Positions 7,734 to 14,746 of a DNA stretch of 38,022 nucleotides are shown here, piece after piece. The stretch is from a virus, in IMG/VR virus record IMGVR_UViG_3300042868_002352, positions 1 to 38,022 of that record; one strand, written 5' to 3'. Below the pieces are notes generated by a model, which ran no database searches, was not told the origin of the DNA, and saw only the letters and a list, made by a program, of their open reading frames with translations. A program made the position numbers and the translations under genes. The stretch's first letter is position 1. Each line of letters opens with the position of its first letter.

Positions 7734-9181
7734 TCTGTTTTCTCCACGATAAAAGGATAGTTAGCGTCTTTATAAAACTGTTTGCGTTTGGTTAAATGCC
7801 TTTTGGCAAACTTACATGTACTTGTTATGTCCCAGATTTGGACGAAGTCTTTGTCTTCCGCTTTACGGATACCACGCCCGATACTTTGGATGACCCTAAC
7901 AAAGCTCTTACCGGGCTCAATAAGCACAAGGTTAAAAACACGAGGAATGTTGATGCCAACAGCAGCAACCCCATAAGTGGCGACAATAACCTTATCGTCC
8001 ATAGTCGCAATGTCGTCATATTGTTCTTTTCTATCATCTGCTTTAGTGCCTCCAGACACGAATACAGCATCTTTAATTTTTTCTATTAGAGCACGTCCTG
8101 GAGCAATACGATCTACTAGTACAAGTGTATTACCTGTCTTACGTATCGACTCTACAAGTTTAGCGATATACTCTAATCTTGCTTCTGTTTCAAGTAAGTA
8201 TCGCAACTCACTTTGATAATCTTTATATTCTACGTGATCGACTAACTGTAGTACGTTTACATGACAGTTAGCTAGTACGCCCTGCTCTTGTAGTTCACTG
8301 GCACTTAACCGTCCAATAACGTCACCTATACTGCACTTTAGGCTGACAAATTCGTAGTCTTCTTTAGGTATTGTGCCAGTTAATCCCCAGCGTATAGGTA
8401 TATGTGCCATTACACCAGTGAGCAGTGTTTTAAGCGCATCTGCCTTGGCCATGTGTACTTCGTCAACCATAACGCAGACCACATCCTGTAAGAACTCACC
8501 GATAGTGATATCCACTTCGTGATTGCGTGATCCTTTTAATAAGATGTTCAAACTCTGCCAAGTACATATAGTATGTGTCTTGCCAAACTCTTTACGGTCT
8601 CCAAAGTAAACTCCAACATCTAATCCCATGTTCTTATAGTCTGCTTCTGTTTGTGTGACCAAACTCTTGTTTGGAACGATGACTATAGTACGTCCATGTG
8701 GTTCACAGCAATAACTTAATGCGGCTGTGATTAGGGTCTTACCTGCGCCTGTGGCAATTTCTTGTAAGCACTGTGGATTCTCAAGGAACTTGTTGATGAT
8801 CTCAACTTGATAATCTCTTAACACGATTGGTTGCCCTGCCATTGGATGTTTGTCAGGCCACATAATATGTTTGAATGTATCTTCTGTTACTTCTTCAAAG
8901 TCATATTGTGTTTTGTAATCACGTAGATCTTCTAGCTCTAGATGATATCCTTGACTATCTAGATAAGGAATGATCTCTGGTAATAGATTAACATAGGTAC
9001 TACCGCCCATTTGGAAGAATGCTATCTTACCATCCCATCTGCCTAGACGGACTGCGGGCAGATAACGTGCACCAGGTATCTCATACTTGAACATATTAGA
9101 TAGTTCTTTGCGTTCATGTAAGTCTAAGCCTTCTATCTTTACATTAACTTCATCTTTAATTATTAGTCGGGCCAAGGCCAT
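7721..9181 (-). CDS. uvsW: UvsW-like superfamily 2 DNA helicase
   Basis: A 486-aa protein, near the length of T4 UvsW (about 500). After an N-terminal DNA-binding region (1-115) come the Q-type motif LRDYQ (121-125), Walker A ATGAGKT (143-149), DEVH (240-243), motif III GLTGT (266-270), and motif VI QSIGRGIRK (432-440). UvsW unwinds R-loops and Holliday junctions and regresses stalled forks; it shifts T4 from origin-dependent to recombination-dependent replication. It overlaps the upstream HARP-like gene by one base (TAATG). Confidence is high from motif set, length and phage context. Confidence 0.92.
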   Translation of the reverse strand: MALARLIIKDEVNVKIEGLDLHERKELSNMFKYEIPGARYLPAVRLGRWDGKIAFFQMGGSTYVNLLPEIIPYLDSQGYHLELEDLRDYKTQYDFEEVTEDTFKHIMWPDKHPMAGQPIVLRDYQVEIINKFLENPQCLQEIATGAGKTLITAALSYCCEPHGRTIVIVPNKSLVTQTEADYKNMGLDVGVYFGDRKEFGKTHTICTWQSLNILLKGSRNHEVDITIGEFLQDVVCVMVDEVHMAKADALKTLLTGVMAHIPIRWGLTGTIPKEDYEFVSLKCSIGDVIGRLSASELQEQGVLANCHVNVLQLVDHVEYKDYQSELRYLLETEARLEYIAKLVESIRKTGNTLVLVDRIAPGRALIEKIKDAVFVSGGTKADDRKEQYDDIATMDDKVIVATYGVAAVGINIPRVFNLVLIEPGKSFVRVIQSIGRGIRKAEDKDFVQIWDITSTCKFAKRHLTKRKQFYKDANYPFIVEKTDWQN

Positions 9182-10311
9182 TAGTATTGTTCTCTTATTT
9201 GTGTTGTGCCGTAGTAGATGATCTTTTCTGCACGGCGGGTCCAGTCCATCTTACGTCCGCCAAACATCATCTCAAATGTTGTAACCATTAACGGCACAGG
9301 AAAGTCCCAGGTTGACGGTATCTTTCCAGCATATACTACTTTAACACGATACGGATCATAATCGCTAGTCTTAGTCTTACCGTTTCTGTCAAAACGCACT
9401 ATCTCTTCTTCTTCAAAGCGACTTAGGTCTATTTCAAACAGGGTAGGATTATAAATGCAAATGGGATAACGATCTGTTATTTCAGCATAGTCAAATATCA
9501 TGTTCAAGTTCTCTGGACTAGGCTGCAGATGTACAGCATGTTTGCCACCAATGTATCTAAGAGCCAGGCCATGATTTTCTAAAGCAGTTAAACTAATCGC
9601 ATCATCTATTTCATATCCACATAGACCAGCAAGGTCAATTAATCTAACTAGATTATCTGCGCCAAATCCGCCACGAGATTCTATATATTCAATTAAACTA
9701 TCTGTGGCATTGGTTATTTTATAACCCTTATTATCTTGGACCAGTTTAATCTCAAAAGGTTGCCGCTCACATTCAAGTATCTGAGCAAATAATTCCTGCA
9801 CATGATGATCAACTTCAAACCCGTTGTTATTCCCCCAGGGTATGATCCAATTGACATTGTATTCTGTGATAGCCAAGTTCCATAGTTTTTTATCACGATC
9901 ATACCAGGCTCGGCCCTGGCTAGCTTCTCTAAAATTCTGTAGCTCTTTGATCAAGTCATTGTCATAGGGGAACTTGACTACTATATTCTCACCATCTAAC
10001 CAAACAGCCTTGGTGCGATCCATCTTGCGTGGAGCCAAACGGAACACAGGATTCTCCGCTGGTGCAACATCTATCCCTAGTTTAGCAAACTGACGACGGT
10101 ACTTTAATACAAGTTTAACAGCTAGTTCTGCTTGCTTATCTGTAAGTGCTGTGCCAAACACCGTCGTTGATGCCATGCTATTTACTATGGCTATGTCATA
10201 GCGAGCTAGGCTTATTCTGTTAATACTCTGTGGTGTAAGCAAGGCTGTAACGCCTACTTCATAGCCACCGAGGTATTCCAAATAGTCTTCGACGTGCGGA
10301 TAGGTTAACAT
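9181..10311 (-). CDS. Conserved protein with HARP-like segment, paired with UvsW
   Basis: A 376-aa protein. Residues 108-156 (ENIVVKFPYDNDLIKEL...WYDRDKKLWNLAITEYN) resemble the HARP domain of SMARCAL1: a short strand, a helix, then a YD....W....L..Y pattern. The C-terminal part has VPLMVTTFEMMFGGRKMDW, reminiscent of a helicase-like strand-helix unit, but no Walker motifs are present. It directly precedes uvsW and overlaps its start, so the two are translationally coupled. An accessory role in annealing or fork regression with UvsW is my inference. A sigma-70-like promoter ends 6 nt before its ATG and no Shine-Dalgarno is seen. Confidence 0.6.
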   Translation of the reverse strand: MLTYPHVEDYLEYLGGYEVGVTALLTPQSINRISLARYDIAIVNSMASTTVFGTALTDKQAELAVKLVLKYRRQFAKLGIDVAPAENPVFRLAPRKMDRTKAVWLDGENIVVKFPYDNDLIKELQNFREASQGRAWYDRDKKLWNLAITEYNVNWIIPWGNNNGFEVDHHVQELFAQILECERQPFEIKLVQDNKGYKITNATDSLIEYIESRGGFGADNLVRLIDLAGLCGYEIDDAISLTALENHGLALRYIGGKHAVHLQPSPENLNMIFDYAEITDRYPICIYNPTLFEIDLSRFEEEEIVRFDRNGKTKTSDYDPYRVKVVYAGKIPSTWDFPVPLMVTTFEMMFGGRKMDWTRRAEKIIYYGTTQIREQY

Positions 10312-10317
10312 ACTATT

Positions 10318-10346
10318 ATTATACCTTCAATGGAATTGGAATGCAA
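10318..10346 (-). promoter_or_regulatory. Sigma-70-like promoter TTGCAT-17-TATAAT
   Basis: On the minus strand the -35 TTGCAT (10346-10341) and exact -10 TATAAT (10323-10318) are separated by 17 bp. The ATG at 10311 begins six bases after the -10 box, so the transcript would be leaderless or nearly so. The -35 matches consensus in only three positions. Confidence 0.55.
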
Positions 10347-10349
10347 CCT

Positions 10350-10380
10350 AAAAAGAAGCCCGGGTATTTCTACCTGGGCT
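10350..10380 (-). terminator. Rho-independent terminator, minus strand
   Basis: An 8-bp stem (10357-10364 with 10373-10380, one G-U pair) encloses an 8-nt loop. On the minus strand it is followed by TTCTTTTT. It closes the transcript of the AAA ATPase and the 56-aa membrane protein, and insulates the HARP-like/uvsW promoter. Confidence 0.8.
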
Positions 10381-10387
10381 TTGAGGT

Positions 10388-10424
10388 CATCGCACTAGGA
10401 GCTAGACAATAGATAAGTGCGATG
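10388..10424. other. 9-bp inverted repeat
   Basis: CATCGCACT at 10388-10396 pairs perfectly with AGTGCGATG at 10416-10424 across a 19-nt loop. No T-run follows on either strand. It lies in the gene-free stretch 10381-10478 between the terminator and the 56-aa gene stop, where I see nothing else. It might stabilise the mRNA 3' end. Confidence 0.5.
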
Positions 10425-10478
10425 AAAACTGTTACTAATATTTAATAGATGCGTTATACATATCACGCATTTTTGATA

Positions 10479-10649
10479 TTAAATCTTTCTTAATAGATAG
10501 TTAATCCAAGCTAGGCCAAAGTTAATGGCTGCGCCAATCAAATTACCCGTACCTAGTGCGTCAATTCCAAAGGCTGTAAACAAGCCTATTAGGAACCAAG
10601 TAACCTGCACTGAGTTTATAACCATCCATATTCTAAAATTATCCCACAT
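10479..10649 (-). CDS. Small membrane protein, 56 aa
   Basis: ATG 10649 to TAA 10479. A strong ribosome site, AAGGAG, lies upstream of the ATG. The product starts MWDNFRIWMVINSVQ and has two hydrophobic stretches (about 11-28 and 33-50) separated by a short ALGTGN turn, ending NYLLRKI. This fits a small inner-membrane hairpin protein. It follows the AAA ATPase by 10 bp and is terminated by the hairpin at 10350-10380. Function unknown. Confidence 0.75.
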   Translation of the reverse strand: MWDNFRIWMVINSVQVTWFLIGLFTAFGIDALGTGNLIGAAINFGLAWINYLLRKI

Positions 10650-10659
10650 ATATTTCTCC

Positions 10660-11658
10660 TTATGCTGATTTCATACAAGTTGTTTTTGCCAAAGCTACCC
10701 ATTTCAATGGAAAGCTCTTTTTAAGTTGTGCTATCTTGATAGCCATACGTAGCGATACTTCACGTAAACGTGCTTGGTTATCGGTCATGAAGTCAATGAT
10801 TAGATCTTGATCTAACTGATCAAATTCAAAGTCTGCAAACAGTTCACCTGTACGTGCAATCTGCTTAATACGCAAGATCTTATCGTGCATGGTATCAAGT
10901 GTTAAGTCCAAATAATGACAGCGTGATTGGATAGCATCCAAGTGATCACGTGTTTTTTGCGATTTCATTTGATCAAACTTAAGGTTGGTAATAAAGATCA
11001 CACCACCTTTGAAGTCAAATTGATCGGGTATACCTTCGTTGCGTAGGCTGTGCGAATCTGCTAACCAAGAAATCCTACGTTTCTTTCCTGAGTCAAGTGC
11101 GCCTTTAAGCAGGTTAAGACATACTTCATCAAGCAAGATGCTGTCACAGTCATCGAACACGATAACTGAGTTTTCATCACTATACTTGTACAATGCCTTA
11201 TACATACCTAGTGCGGATGCCGTACCTTTGATCATTTCTGATTTAACTCTACGGCCTGAGATTTGATCAAACAAGTTAGCACGTTCAAGCTCACCTTCGA
11301 TCCCATATGACTTACCAACACCCGGAGGGCCTGCTACGATCATAGCACGGATATCTCCGTTCAATACTGCCTTGGTCATTTCATTTAAGATGTCAAAACG
11401 TTCAGCTATTTCGCTCATACGTTGTTCGTCATCTGCTGGGTTGGTTGCTTGAACAGTTGCTGGTGCTTCTACTAGTTCATAGTCTGTGAGGCTAGATACA
11501 TTTACACGGATTTTATCCTTGCCAAAACGACCAGTGCCGTCTACTGTGATATAACCACCTTTACTACCTAATTGGAATTGTTTGATGAGTGGAAACACTT
11601 CATCTCGAACTTCTTGATTACGGTAAGTACCGCTTTTAATTTTTACGAATGCCTGCAT
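10660..11658 (-). CDS. AAA-family ATPase
   Basis: A 332-aa protein. Residues 1-65 form a small beta-rich N-terminal domain. The ATPase part has Walker A GPPGVGKS (110-117), Walker B VIVFDDCD (165-172), a sensor-like VIFITNL strand-Asn and helical lid with ARLREVSLRM. It lacks the SRC motif of clamp-loader subunits in a clear form, though IQSRCHYLDL is present and could serve as an arginine-finger-like SRC. It is therefore a AAA+ machine of unknown partner; gp44 identity seems unlikely because of the N-terminal domain and sequence. Driven by a perfect sigma-70 promoter. Confidence 0.75.
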   Translation of the reverse strand: MQAFVKIKSGTYRNQEVRDEVFPLIKQFQLGSKGGYITVDGTGRFGKDKIRVNVSSLTDYELVEAPATVQATNPADDEQRMSEIAERFDILNEMTKAVLNGDIRAMIVAGPPGVGKSYGIEGELERANLFDQISGRRVKSEMIKGTASALGMYKALYKYSDENSVIVFDDCDSILLDEVCLNLLKGALDSGKKRRISWLADSHSLRNEGIPDQFDFKGGVIFITNLKFDQMKSQKTRDHLDAIQSRCHYLDLTLDTMHDKILRIKQIARTGELFADFEFDQLDQDLIIDFMTDNQARLREVSLRMAIKIAQLKKSFPLKWVALAKTTCMKSA

Positions 11659-11720
11659 TTGTCTAGTCCTTTATATTAGTTAAATTATGAAACAGTTGTC
11701 TGTTTTCTTATTATAGTAAT

Positions 11721-11749
11721 ATTATAACACCAATTTGGTCATTTGTCAA
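11721..11749 (-). promoter_or_regulatory. Consensus sigma-70 promoter (TTGACA-17-TATAAT)
   Basis: Both hexamers match consensus exactly on the minus strand (11749-11744 and 11726-11721) with a 17-bp spacer. It is placed to drive the AAA ATPase at 11658 with a leader of about 55 nt. This is a typical early phage promoter used by unmodified host polymerase. Confidence 0.9.
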
Positions 11750-11764
11750 CCAATTTCTATTAGA

Positions 11765-12035
11765 AATAGTGCTAGGTTCTCGCGGAGTAAAGACTCAGTG
11801 CACCTAGCGAACAATCGTCTTGCGGCGATTTTATAGCTCTCTTTTTAAGTCATCAGCTAAAGGACGCGACGCCCTGGGGATGTTGACTATTTGGTGGGTT
11901 TTGATGTTTGGCTTGCGGTTAATTCAACATCAAATTCTGGGTATTTAATCCGGTAAACTAGTATGCTACCACTAGGGCCTGTGTCTTAGTCTGCATTTAG
12001 TTCTGACACAGTTTACTGCATAATAACCGGTCTGG
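11765..12035. ncRNA. Candidate structured non-coding RNA or complex leader
   Basis: The gene-free stretch 11750-12056 is dense with inverted repeats: 11771-11777/11802-11808 enclosing 11785-11788/11793-11796; 11812-11816/11826-11830; 11879-11886/11924-11931 (8 bp); 11979-11985/12005-12011 (7 bp); 11953-11959/12010-12016 (7 bp, slightly overlapping the former); and 11950-11954/12026-12030. The last three nest as a multi-branched fold. No open frame with a good start is seen, and GC is locally higher than nearby intergenic DNA. It lies downstream of the 83-aa gene on the minus strand and ends just upstream of the ATPase promoter. I recognise no known RNA family. Strand is uncertain; minus is more likely because all neighbours read that way. 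Confidence 0.45.
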
Positions 12036-12056
12036 CCATAACCCGACCCATTAACC

Positions 12057-12308
12057 TTATAACTTGAAGCCTAGTTCTCGTGCTTCTAACTTGATTGCTT
12101 CGTTACCTTCTGGTGTTTTGAAAGTGTGATTTAATAACTGGTCGATAATATCTTCCTTAGGAAGAGCTTCTTTTAACACTACCAACTCTACATTGGTATG
12201 ACCATTTTTAGTTAATACATTAGCACGCGATTTACTGTTGGCGTAACGTACTTTATACTTGCCATTATGTAAACTAATACCTGCTACTTTATATGTTTTT
12301 ACTGTCAT
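12057..12308 (-). CDS. Small hypothetical early protein
   Basis: An 83-aa basic protein. The N-terminal half reads as beta strands (TYKVAGISLHNGKYKVRYA), the C-terminal half as helices (KEDIIDQLLNHTF, NEAIKLEARELGF). It has its own sigma-70 promoter at 12340-12368 and AGGAGC before the ATG. Basic charge and early expression are compatible with a host-takeover or nucleic-acid-binding role, which is not shown. The candidate structured RNA begins about 25 nt past its stop. Confidence 0.6.
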   Translation of the reverse strand: MTVKTYKVAGISLHNGKYKVRYANSKSRANVLTKNGHTNVELVVLKEALPKEDIIDQLLNHTFKTPEGNEAIKLEARELGFKL

Positions 12309-12339
12309 TTACTGCTCCTTTTTCTTATTGTATGTAAAC

Positions 12340-12368
12340 ATTATACAGTCATTTTACCAAAAAGTCAA
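12340..12368 (-). promoter_or_regulatory. Sigma-70 promoter (TTGACT-17-TATAAT)
   Basis: Minus-strand -35 TTGACT (12368-12363) and exact -10 (12345-12340), spacer 17 bp. It drives the 83-aa gene at 12308. Confidence 0.85.
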
Positions 12369-12401
12369 CCATTATTTTGGTCTTGTAAGTCATTGATTTT
12401 G

Positions 12402-12611
12402 TTATACAAAATCGTAGGCAAATTCGCCTGTATCACCAATTGGGCTAACTTCAACTTTACCTAAGCCCAAGCTCTTGCTTAGTGCATGGAACACTGAACG
12501 GGCTTGATCTTCAGTGATAGTGCTGACAAACAGGGTACCATTATAAAACTCCGTAGTCACGGGCTTGTTTAGGGTAATTGTTACTAATTGTTTTACGCAA
12601 GTTTCAAACAT
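12402..12611 (-). CDS. Small hypothetical early protein
   Basis: A 69-aa protein with alternating strand and helix pattern (VKQLVTITLNKPV, FYNGTLFVSTI, DQARSVFHALSKSLGL, KVEVSPI), as in a small alpha/beta domain. It has its own promoter at 12645-12673 and AAGGAA before the ATG. No family recognised. Confidence 0.6.
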   Translation of the reverse strand: MFETCVKQLVTITLNKPVTTEFYNGTLFVSTITEDQARSVFHALSKSLGLGKVEVSPIGDTGEFAYDFV

Positions 12612-12644
12612 TGTTTAATTCCTTTTTTATTGTCTATGTGTAAC

Positions 12645-12673
12645 ATTATACACTCAAACAACCAAAATGTCAA
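12645..12673 (-). promoter_or_regulatory. Sigma-70 promoter (TTGACA-17-TATAAT)
   Basis: Exact -35 (12673-12668) and -10 (12650-12645) on the minus strand, spacer 17 bp. The -35 box overlaps the last codons of the zinc-ribbon gene. Drives the 69-aa gene at 12611. Confidence 0.9.
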
Positions 12674-12900
12674 CCAAAATCTTCAGGATTTTCCAGATAT
12701 TGTTGGGCCATGTCAATTATACCAGCTAGACAGGTAGGACAAAAAGCCACGGGCAATATGCCAATATAACCCACAGTGCCGCCTTCATCTTCTGTATAAT
12801 CACATGAGCATACGGAACACACGTGGTTTTCTTCTAAGTATTTTTGATGTTCTAATTCCTGTTGATGTGCTTCTGCGCTAGTCAATTTGACCACCTTCAC
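12670..12900 (-). CDS. Small zinc-ribbon protein
   Basis: A 76-aa protein with a CSVCSC cluster (C28, C31, C33) and CPTC (C54, C57), consistent with a four-cysteine Zn ribbon around a GTVGYIGILPVAF strand. The N-terminus is helical (AEAHQQELEHQKYLEENH). It overlaps the upstream gene by 23 bp. Such small ribbons in phage early regions often bind polymerase or other proteins; nothing here identifies the partner. Confidence 0.65.
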   Translation of the reverse strand: MKVVKLTSAEAHQQELEHQKYLEENHVCSVCSCDYTEDEGGTVGYIGILPVAFCPTCLAGIIDMAQQYLENPEDFG

Positions 12901-13090
12901 TTTCTACAACCGCTTTTTGTAATTCGCGATTAACCATCCTATAGGCCGCACGTTCCATGCCGTCCAAATCATCCCAATTTTCTTCCATGCTGTTTAGGGC
13001 ACCAAAGAGATTGCGATGTCCATATTCTTCACCGTGCCACTGCACGATACTATATGCTTCTTCTATTTCCATATATACAGGTGTGCTCAT
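12878..13090 (-). CDS. Small acidic hypothetical protein
   Basis: A 70-aa acidic protein, mainly helical (MEIEEAYSIVQWHGEEYG, MERAAYRMVNRELQKAVV). Its ATG overlaps the stop of the 58-aa gene upstream as TAATG. It belongs to the four-gene early operon running from the promoter at 13524-13552. No family recognised. Confidence 0.6.
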   Translation of the reverse strand: MSTPVYMEIEEAYSIVQWHGEEYGHRNLFGALNSMEENWDDLDGMERAAYRMVNRELQKAVVESEGGQID

Positions 13091-13266
13091 TATTGTTCTC
13101 CAAGTTGGTATTTTTTAAGATATTCTTTGGCTTCAGTTAAATCAGTTACAGGTTCCACTGTATCTAGTAGCATAACATGTCTGGACAATATTAAAATTTG
13201 TTGGGCACGATAAAGACGTTCGTATCGGCTTTCGCCCGGATAAGGTTGAGTCCAAGAATGTTTCAT
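13090..13266 (-). CDS. Small hypothetical protein, 58 aa
   Basis: ATG 13266 to TAA 13090. It starts MKHSWTQPYPGESRYERL and has a helical middle (YRAQQILILSRHVMLL) and C-terminus (LTEAKEYLKKYQLGEQ). The start overlaps the upstream stop (ATGA) and the stop overlaps the next start (TAATG), so it is translationally coupled on both sides. That coupling is the main evidence that it is real. Confidence 0.65.
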   Translation of the reverse strand: MKHSWTQPYPGESRYERLYRAQQILILSRHVMLLDTVEPVTDLTEAKEYLKKYQLGEQ

Positions 13267-13496
13267 TTAGTTTCCTCAATGATAGATGATTTGAAATCAG
13301 TGTCCCAAGCAGGCTCAATTGTAGTGGGCACAGGGCCGTGCATGATTTCCTCTAAGGTTTTACCCTGAGATGTTTGATGATGTATTACAGTGGGTACTTT
13401 GGTATCTACACTAAAGGCCACAACAGCTAGTGTGGCTATTCCAAAGAATAGCAGTACAGGTTTGGCTCTATGTAGTTTAATGTCAAAATCAATCAT
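13263..13496 (-). CDS. Small single-span membrane protein
   Basis: A 77-aa protein with one hydrophobic segment (PVLLFFGIATLAVVAFSV, 13-30) behind a basic start (IKLHRAK), so an N-in, C-out topology is expected. The C-terminal 45 residues would lie in the periplasm. First gene after the promoter at 13524-13552. Function unknown; membrane-targeted early proteins can act in superinfection exclusion, but nothing specific is seen. Confidence 0.6.
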   Translation of the reverse strand: MIDFDIKLHRAKPVLLFFGIATLAVVAFSVDTKVPTVIHHQTSQGKTLEEIMHGPVPTTIEPAWDTDFKSSIIEETK

Positions 13497-13523
13497 CTAG
13501 TGATTCCTTAATTGTTAATAAGG

Positions 13524-13552
13524 ATTATACACTCAAATTATTGATTTGTCAA
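13524..13552 (-). promoter_or_regulatory. Consensus sigma-70 promoter (TTGACA-17-TATAAT)
   Basis: Exact -35 (13552-13547) and -10 (13529-13524) on the minus strand, spacer 17 bp. It drives the operon 13496 to 12670. Confidence 0.9.
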
Positions 13553-13574
13553 GTGAAATATAACTATTTGAATA

Positions 13575-13730
13575 TTAACAGCAATCGCTTAAACTATCAA
13601 TCCAACGTCTATTACACACTGTGTCTTTTTCGGCACATGGTGTTTCTGCTTGTGGTTGAACTGGTTTAGCAGGAATGCTTGCGACCATAGCTTCTGTGGC
13701 TAAGTCGGATAGGTCCGCTTGTTTAGTCAT
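13575..13730 (-). CDS. Small cysteine-containing protein, 51 aa
   Basis: ATG 13730 to TAA 13575, with AGGAAG placed well upstream. It starts MTKQADLSDLATEAMVA and has a proline-rich middle (PAKPVQPQAETP). The last third has four cysteines (C32, C39, C50, C51), ending SLSDCC. The terminal CC and paired cysteines might bind metal. No family recognised. Confidence 0.6.
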   Translation of the reverse strand: MTKQADLSDLATEAMVASIPAKPVQPQAETPCAEKDTVCNRRWIDSLSDCC

Positions 13731-13760
13731 TTTACTTCCTTTCGCCTTTTGGGCATGGTT

Positions 13761-13785
13761 AAAATATAGCGATTGTGTCGCTATA
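13761..13785 (-). terminator. Probable rho-independent terminator
   Basis: TATAGCGA (13765-13772) pairs with TCGCTATA (13778-13785) around a 5-nt loop, followed on the minus strand by TTTT. It lies 15 nt past the stop of the gene ending at 13800. The stem is AU-rich at its base, so efficiency may be modest. Confidence 0.6.
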
Positions 13786-13799
13786 CAATTATTTAGTTG

Positions 13800-14123
13800 T
13801 TATGGTAGTTTAGGTGCGCCTAATGCGTCTAATAAGCTGTCCACACTAGCATACCAGTTTTCTGTAATGTTAATGCCATAGAATATTACTCCGCGGGCTG
13901 TGTCACTGAATCCGCCAAGTATGAGGATAAATGCGATGACCCAAAAGATAGTCCAGACACTGACTTTAGTTTCCATGCCGTCATGAAACATTGGGCGATC
14001 TTTGTGAGGATTTGTCCACGATCTTGTGTTTAATTGATTTAACTCACGAGGGGTGTTAGACCAATCAGTTCTATTTGGATTACCGTGCTTGCCCCAATTT
14101 GGATCTTGATATCTATCACTCAT
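13800..14123 (-). CDS. Single-span membrane protein with long polar N-terminus
   Basis: From ATG 14123 the product has 107 aa. Residues 1-50 are polar and Asn/Trp/Pro-rich (DPNWGKHGNPNRTDWSNT). A hydrophobic span, VWTIFWVIAFILILGGF, follows at about 55-71, then a 35-residue tail. A GTG at 14150 lies upstream of the predicted transcription start and is rejected. The sigma-70 -10 box ends six bases before this ATG, so the mRNA is probably leaderless. Function unknown. Confidence 0.6.
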   Translation of the reverse strand: MSDRYQDPNWGKHGNPNRTDWSNTPRELNQLNTRSWTNPHKDRPMFHDGMETKVSVWTIFWVIAFILILGGFSDTARGVIFYGINITENWYASVDSLLDALGAPKLP

Positions 14124-14129
14124 GCATGT

Positions 14130-14158
14130 ATTATACACGAGTGATAGCAAAAGGTCAA
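14130..14158 (-). promoter_or_regulatory. Sigma-70 promoter (TTGACC-17-TATAAT)
   Basis: Minus-strand -35 TTGACC (14158-14153) and exact -10 (14135-14130), spacer 17 bp. Initiation is expected at or beside the A of the ATG at 14123. Confidence 0.8.
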
Positions 14159-14159
14159 G

Positions 14160-14711
14160 TTATTTTTGGCGTTTGTAAAACACGTGATTACCAATTTCTG
14201 CGGCAACCTTGTGTGGCCAACGTGGGTTGACTTTGATGTCTGCGGCATGGAACCACATAACATCTCGATCAATATTGGCTACTTTTTTGCCTTCTAAGAA
14301 AACACTCTTAGCGGCAATGTAGCTGGGATTGTTTTTGTCAATAATTTTATTTTTATTGATGCGACTATCACACATCCAACTAAATTGGCAAATGCGATCT
14401 CCATCAATAGTTGTTGACTGTGCGACCACTGCACATAAATCATTTGGGAACAATCCGCTCCGAGCACGATTGATTGTTACCTGAGCTACAGCCATCTTGC
14501 CTTTCAATGGCTCGCTACCTGCTTCATAAAATACATTACGAGCCAGGCAGGACAATTGGCGTGCCACCTTTGCTTCTTCTTTTTTAATTACTCTGAAACC
14601 AAAATCTGTAGCTTCGTTACCCATGGCCTGTGGTAATGTTAGCATTGTTAAAACTGTTGTGGACATTATTGTCCAGGTTAGTATTTTTTTGAGTCGTGAA
14701 ATCTCGCTCAT
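14160..14711 (-). CDS. SleB-like cell wall hydrolase, probable endolysin
   Basis: A 183-aa protein. Residues 1-31 are a basic start and a hydrophobic segment (LTWTIMSTTVLTMLTLPQAMG), that is a signal peptide or signal anchor. The rest follows the SleB/CwlJ 'Hydrolase_2' pattern: LARNVFYEAGSEPLKGKMAV (E63 as catalytic candidate), QVTINRARSG, QFSWMCD, MWFHAADI and a terminal IGNHVFYK. The family cleaves peptidoglycan, as a lytic transglycosylase where tested. The N-terminal segment would allow Sec export without a holin (SAR type) or periplasmic release. No holin gene is obvious beside it. Its upstream gene is the 69-aa cysteine protein. Confidence 0.8.
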   Translation of the reverse strand: MSEISRLKKILTWTIMSTTVLTMLTLPQAMGNEATDFGFRVIKKEEAKVARQLSCLARNVFYEAGSEPLKGKMAVAQVTINRARSGLFPNDLCAVVAQSTTIDGDRICQFSWMCDSRINKNKIIDKNNPSYIAAKSVFLEGKKVANIDRDVMWFHAADIKVNPRWPHKVAAEIGNHVFYKRQK

Positions 14712-14746
14712 ATCTTTCCCTCCTGTTAGTATTTGTCTTTAGGCGA

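Noticed and set aside
7796-8089. Plus-strand frames inside uvsW
   Set aside because: They are antisense to strongly conserved helicase motifs and have no ribosome site.
10660-11658. AAA ATPase as clamp-loader large subunit gp44
   Set aside because: It has an extra N-terminal domain and lacks the overall gp44 pattern; a generic AAA+ call is safer.
11750-12056. Group I intron or tmRNA in the gene-free block
   Set aside because: An AGACTA/TAGTC pair is suggestive, but there is no recognisable P4-P6 core, no flanking split gene and no tRNA-like end.
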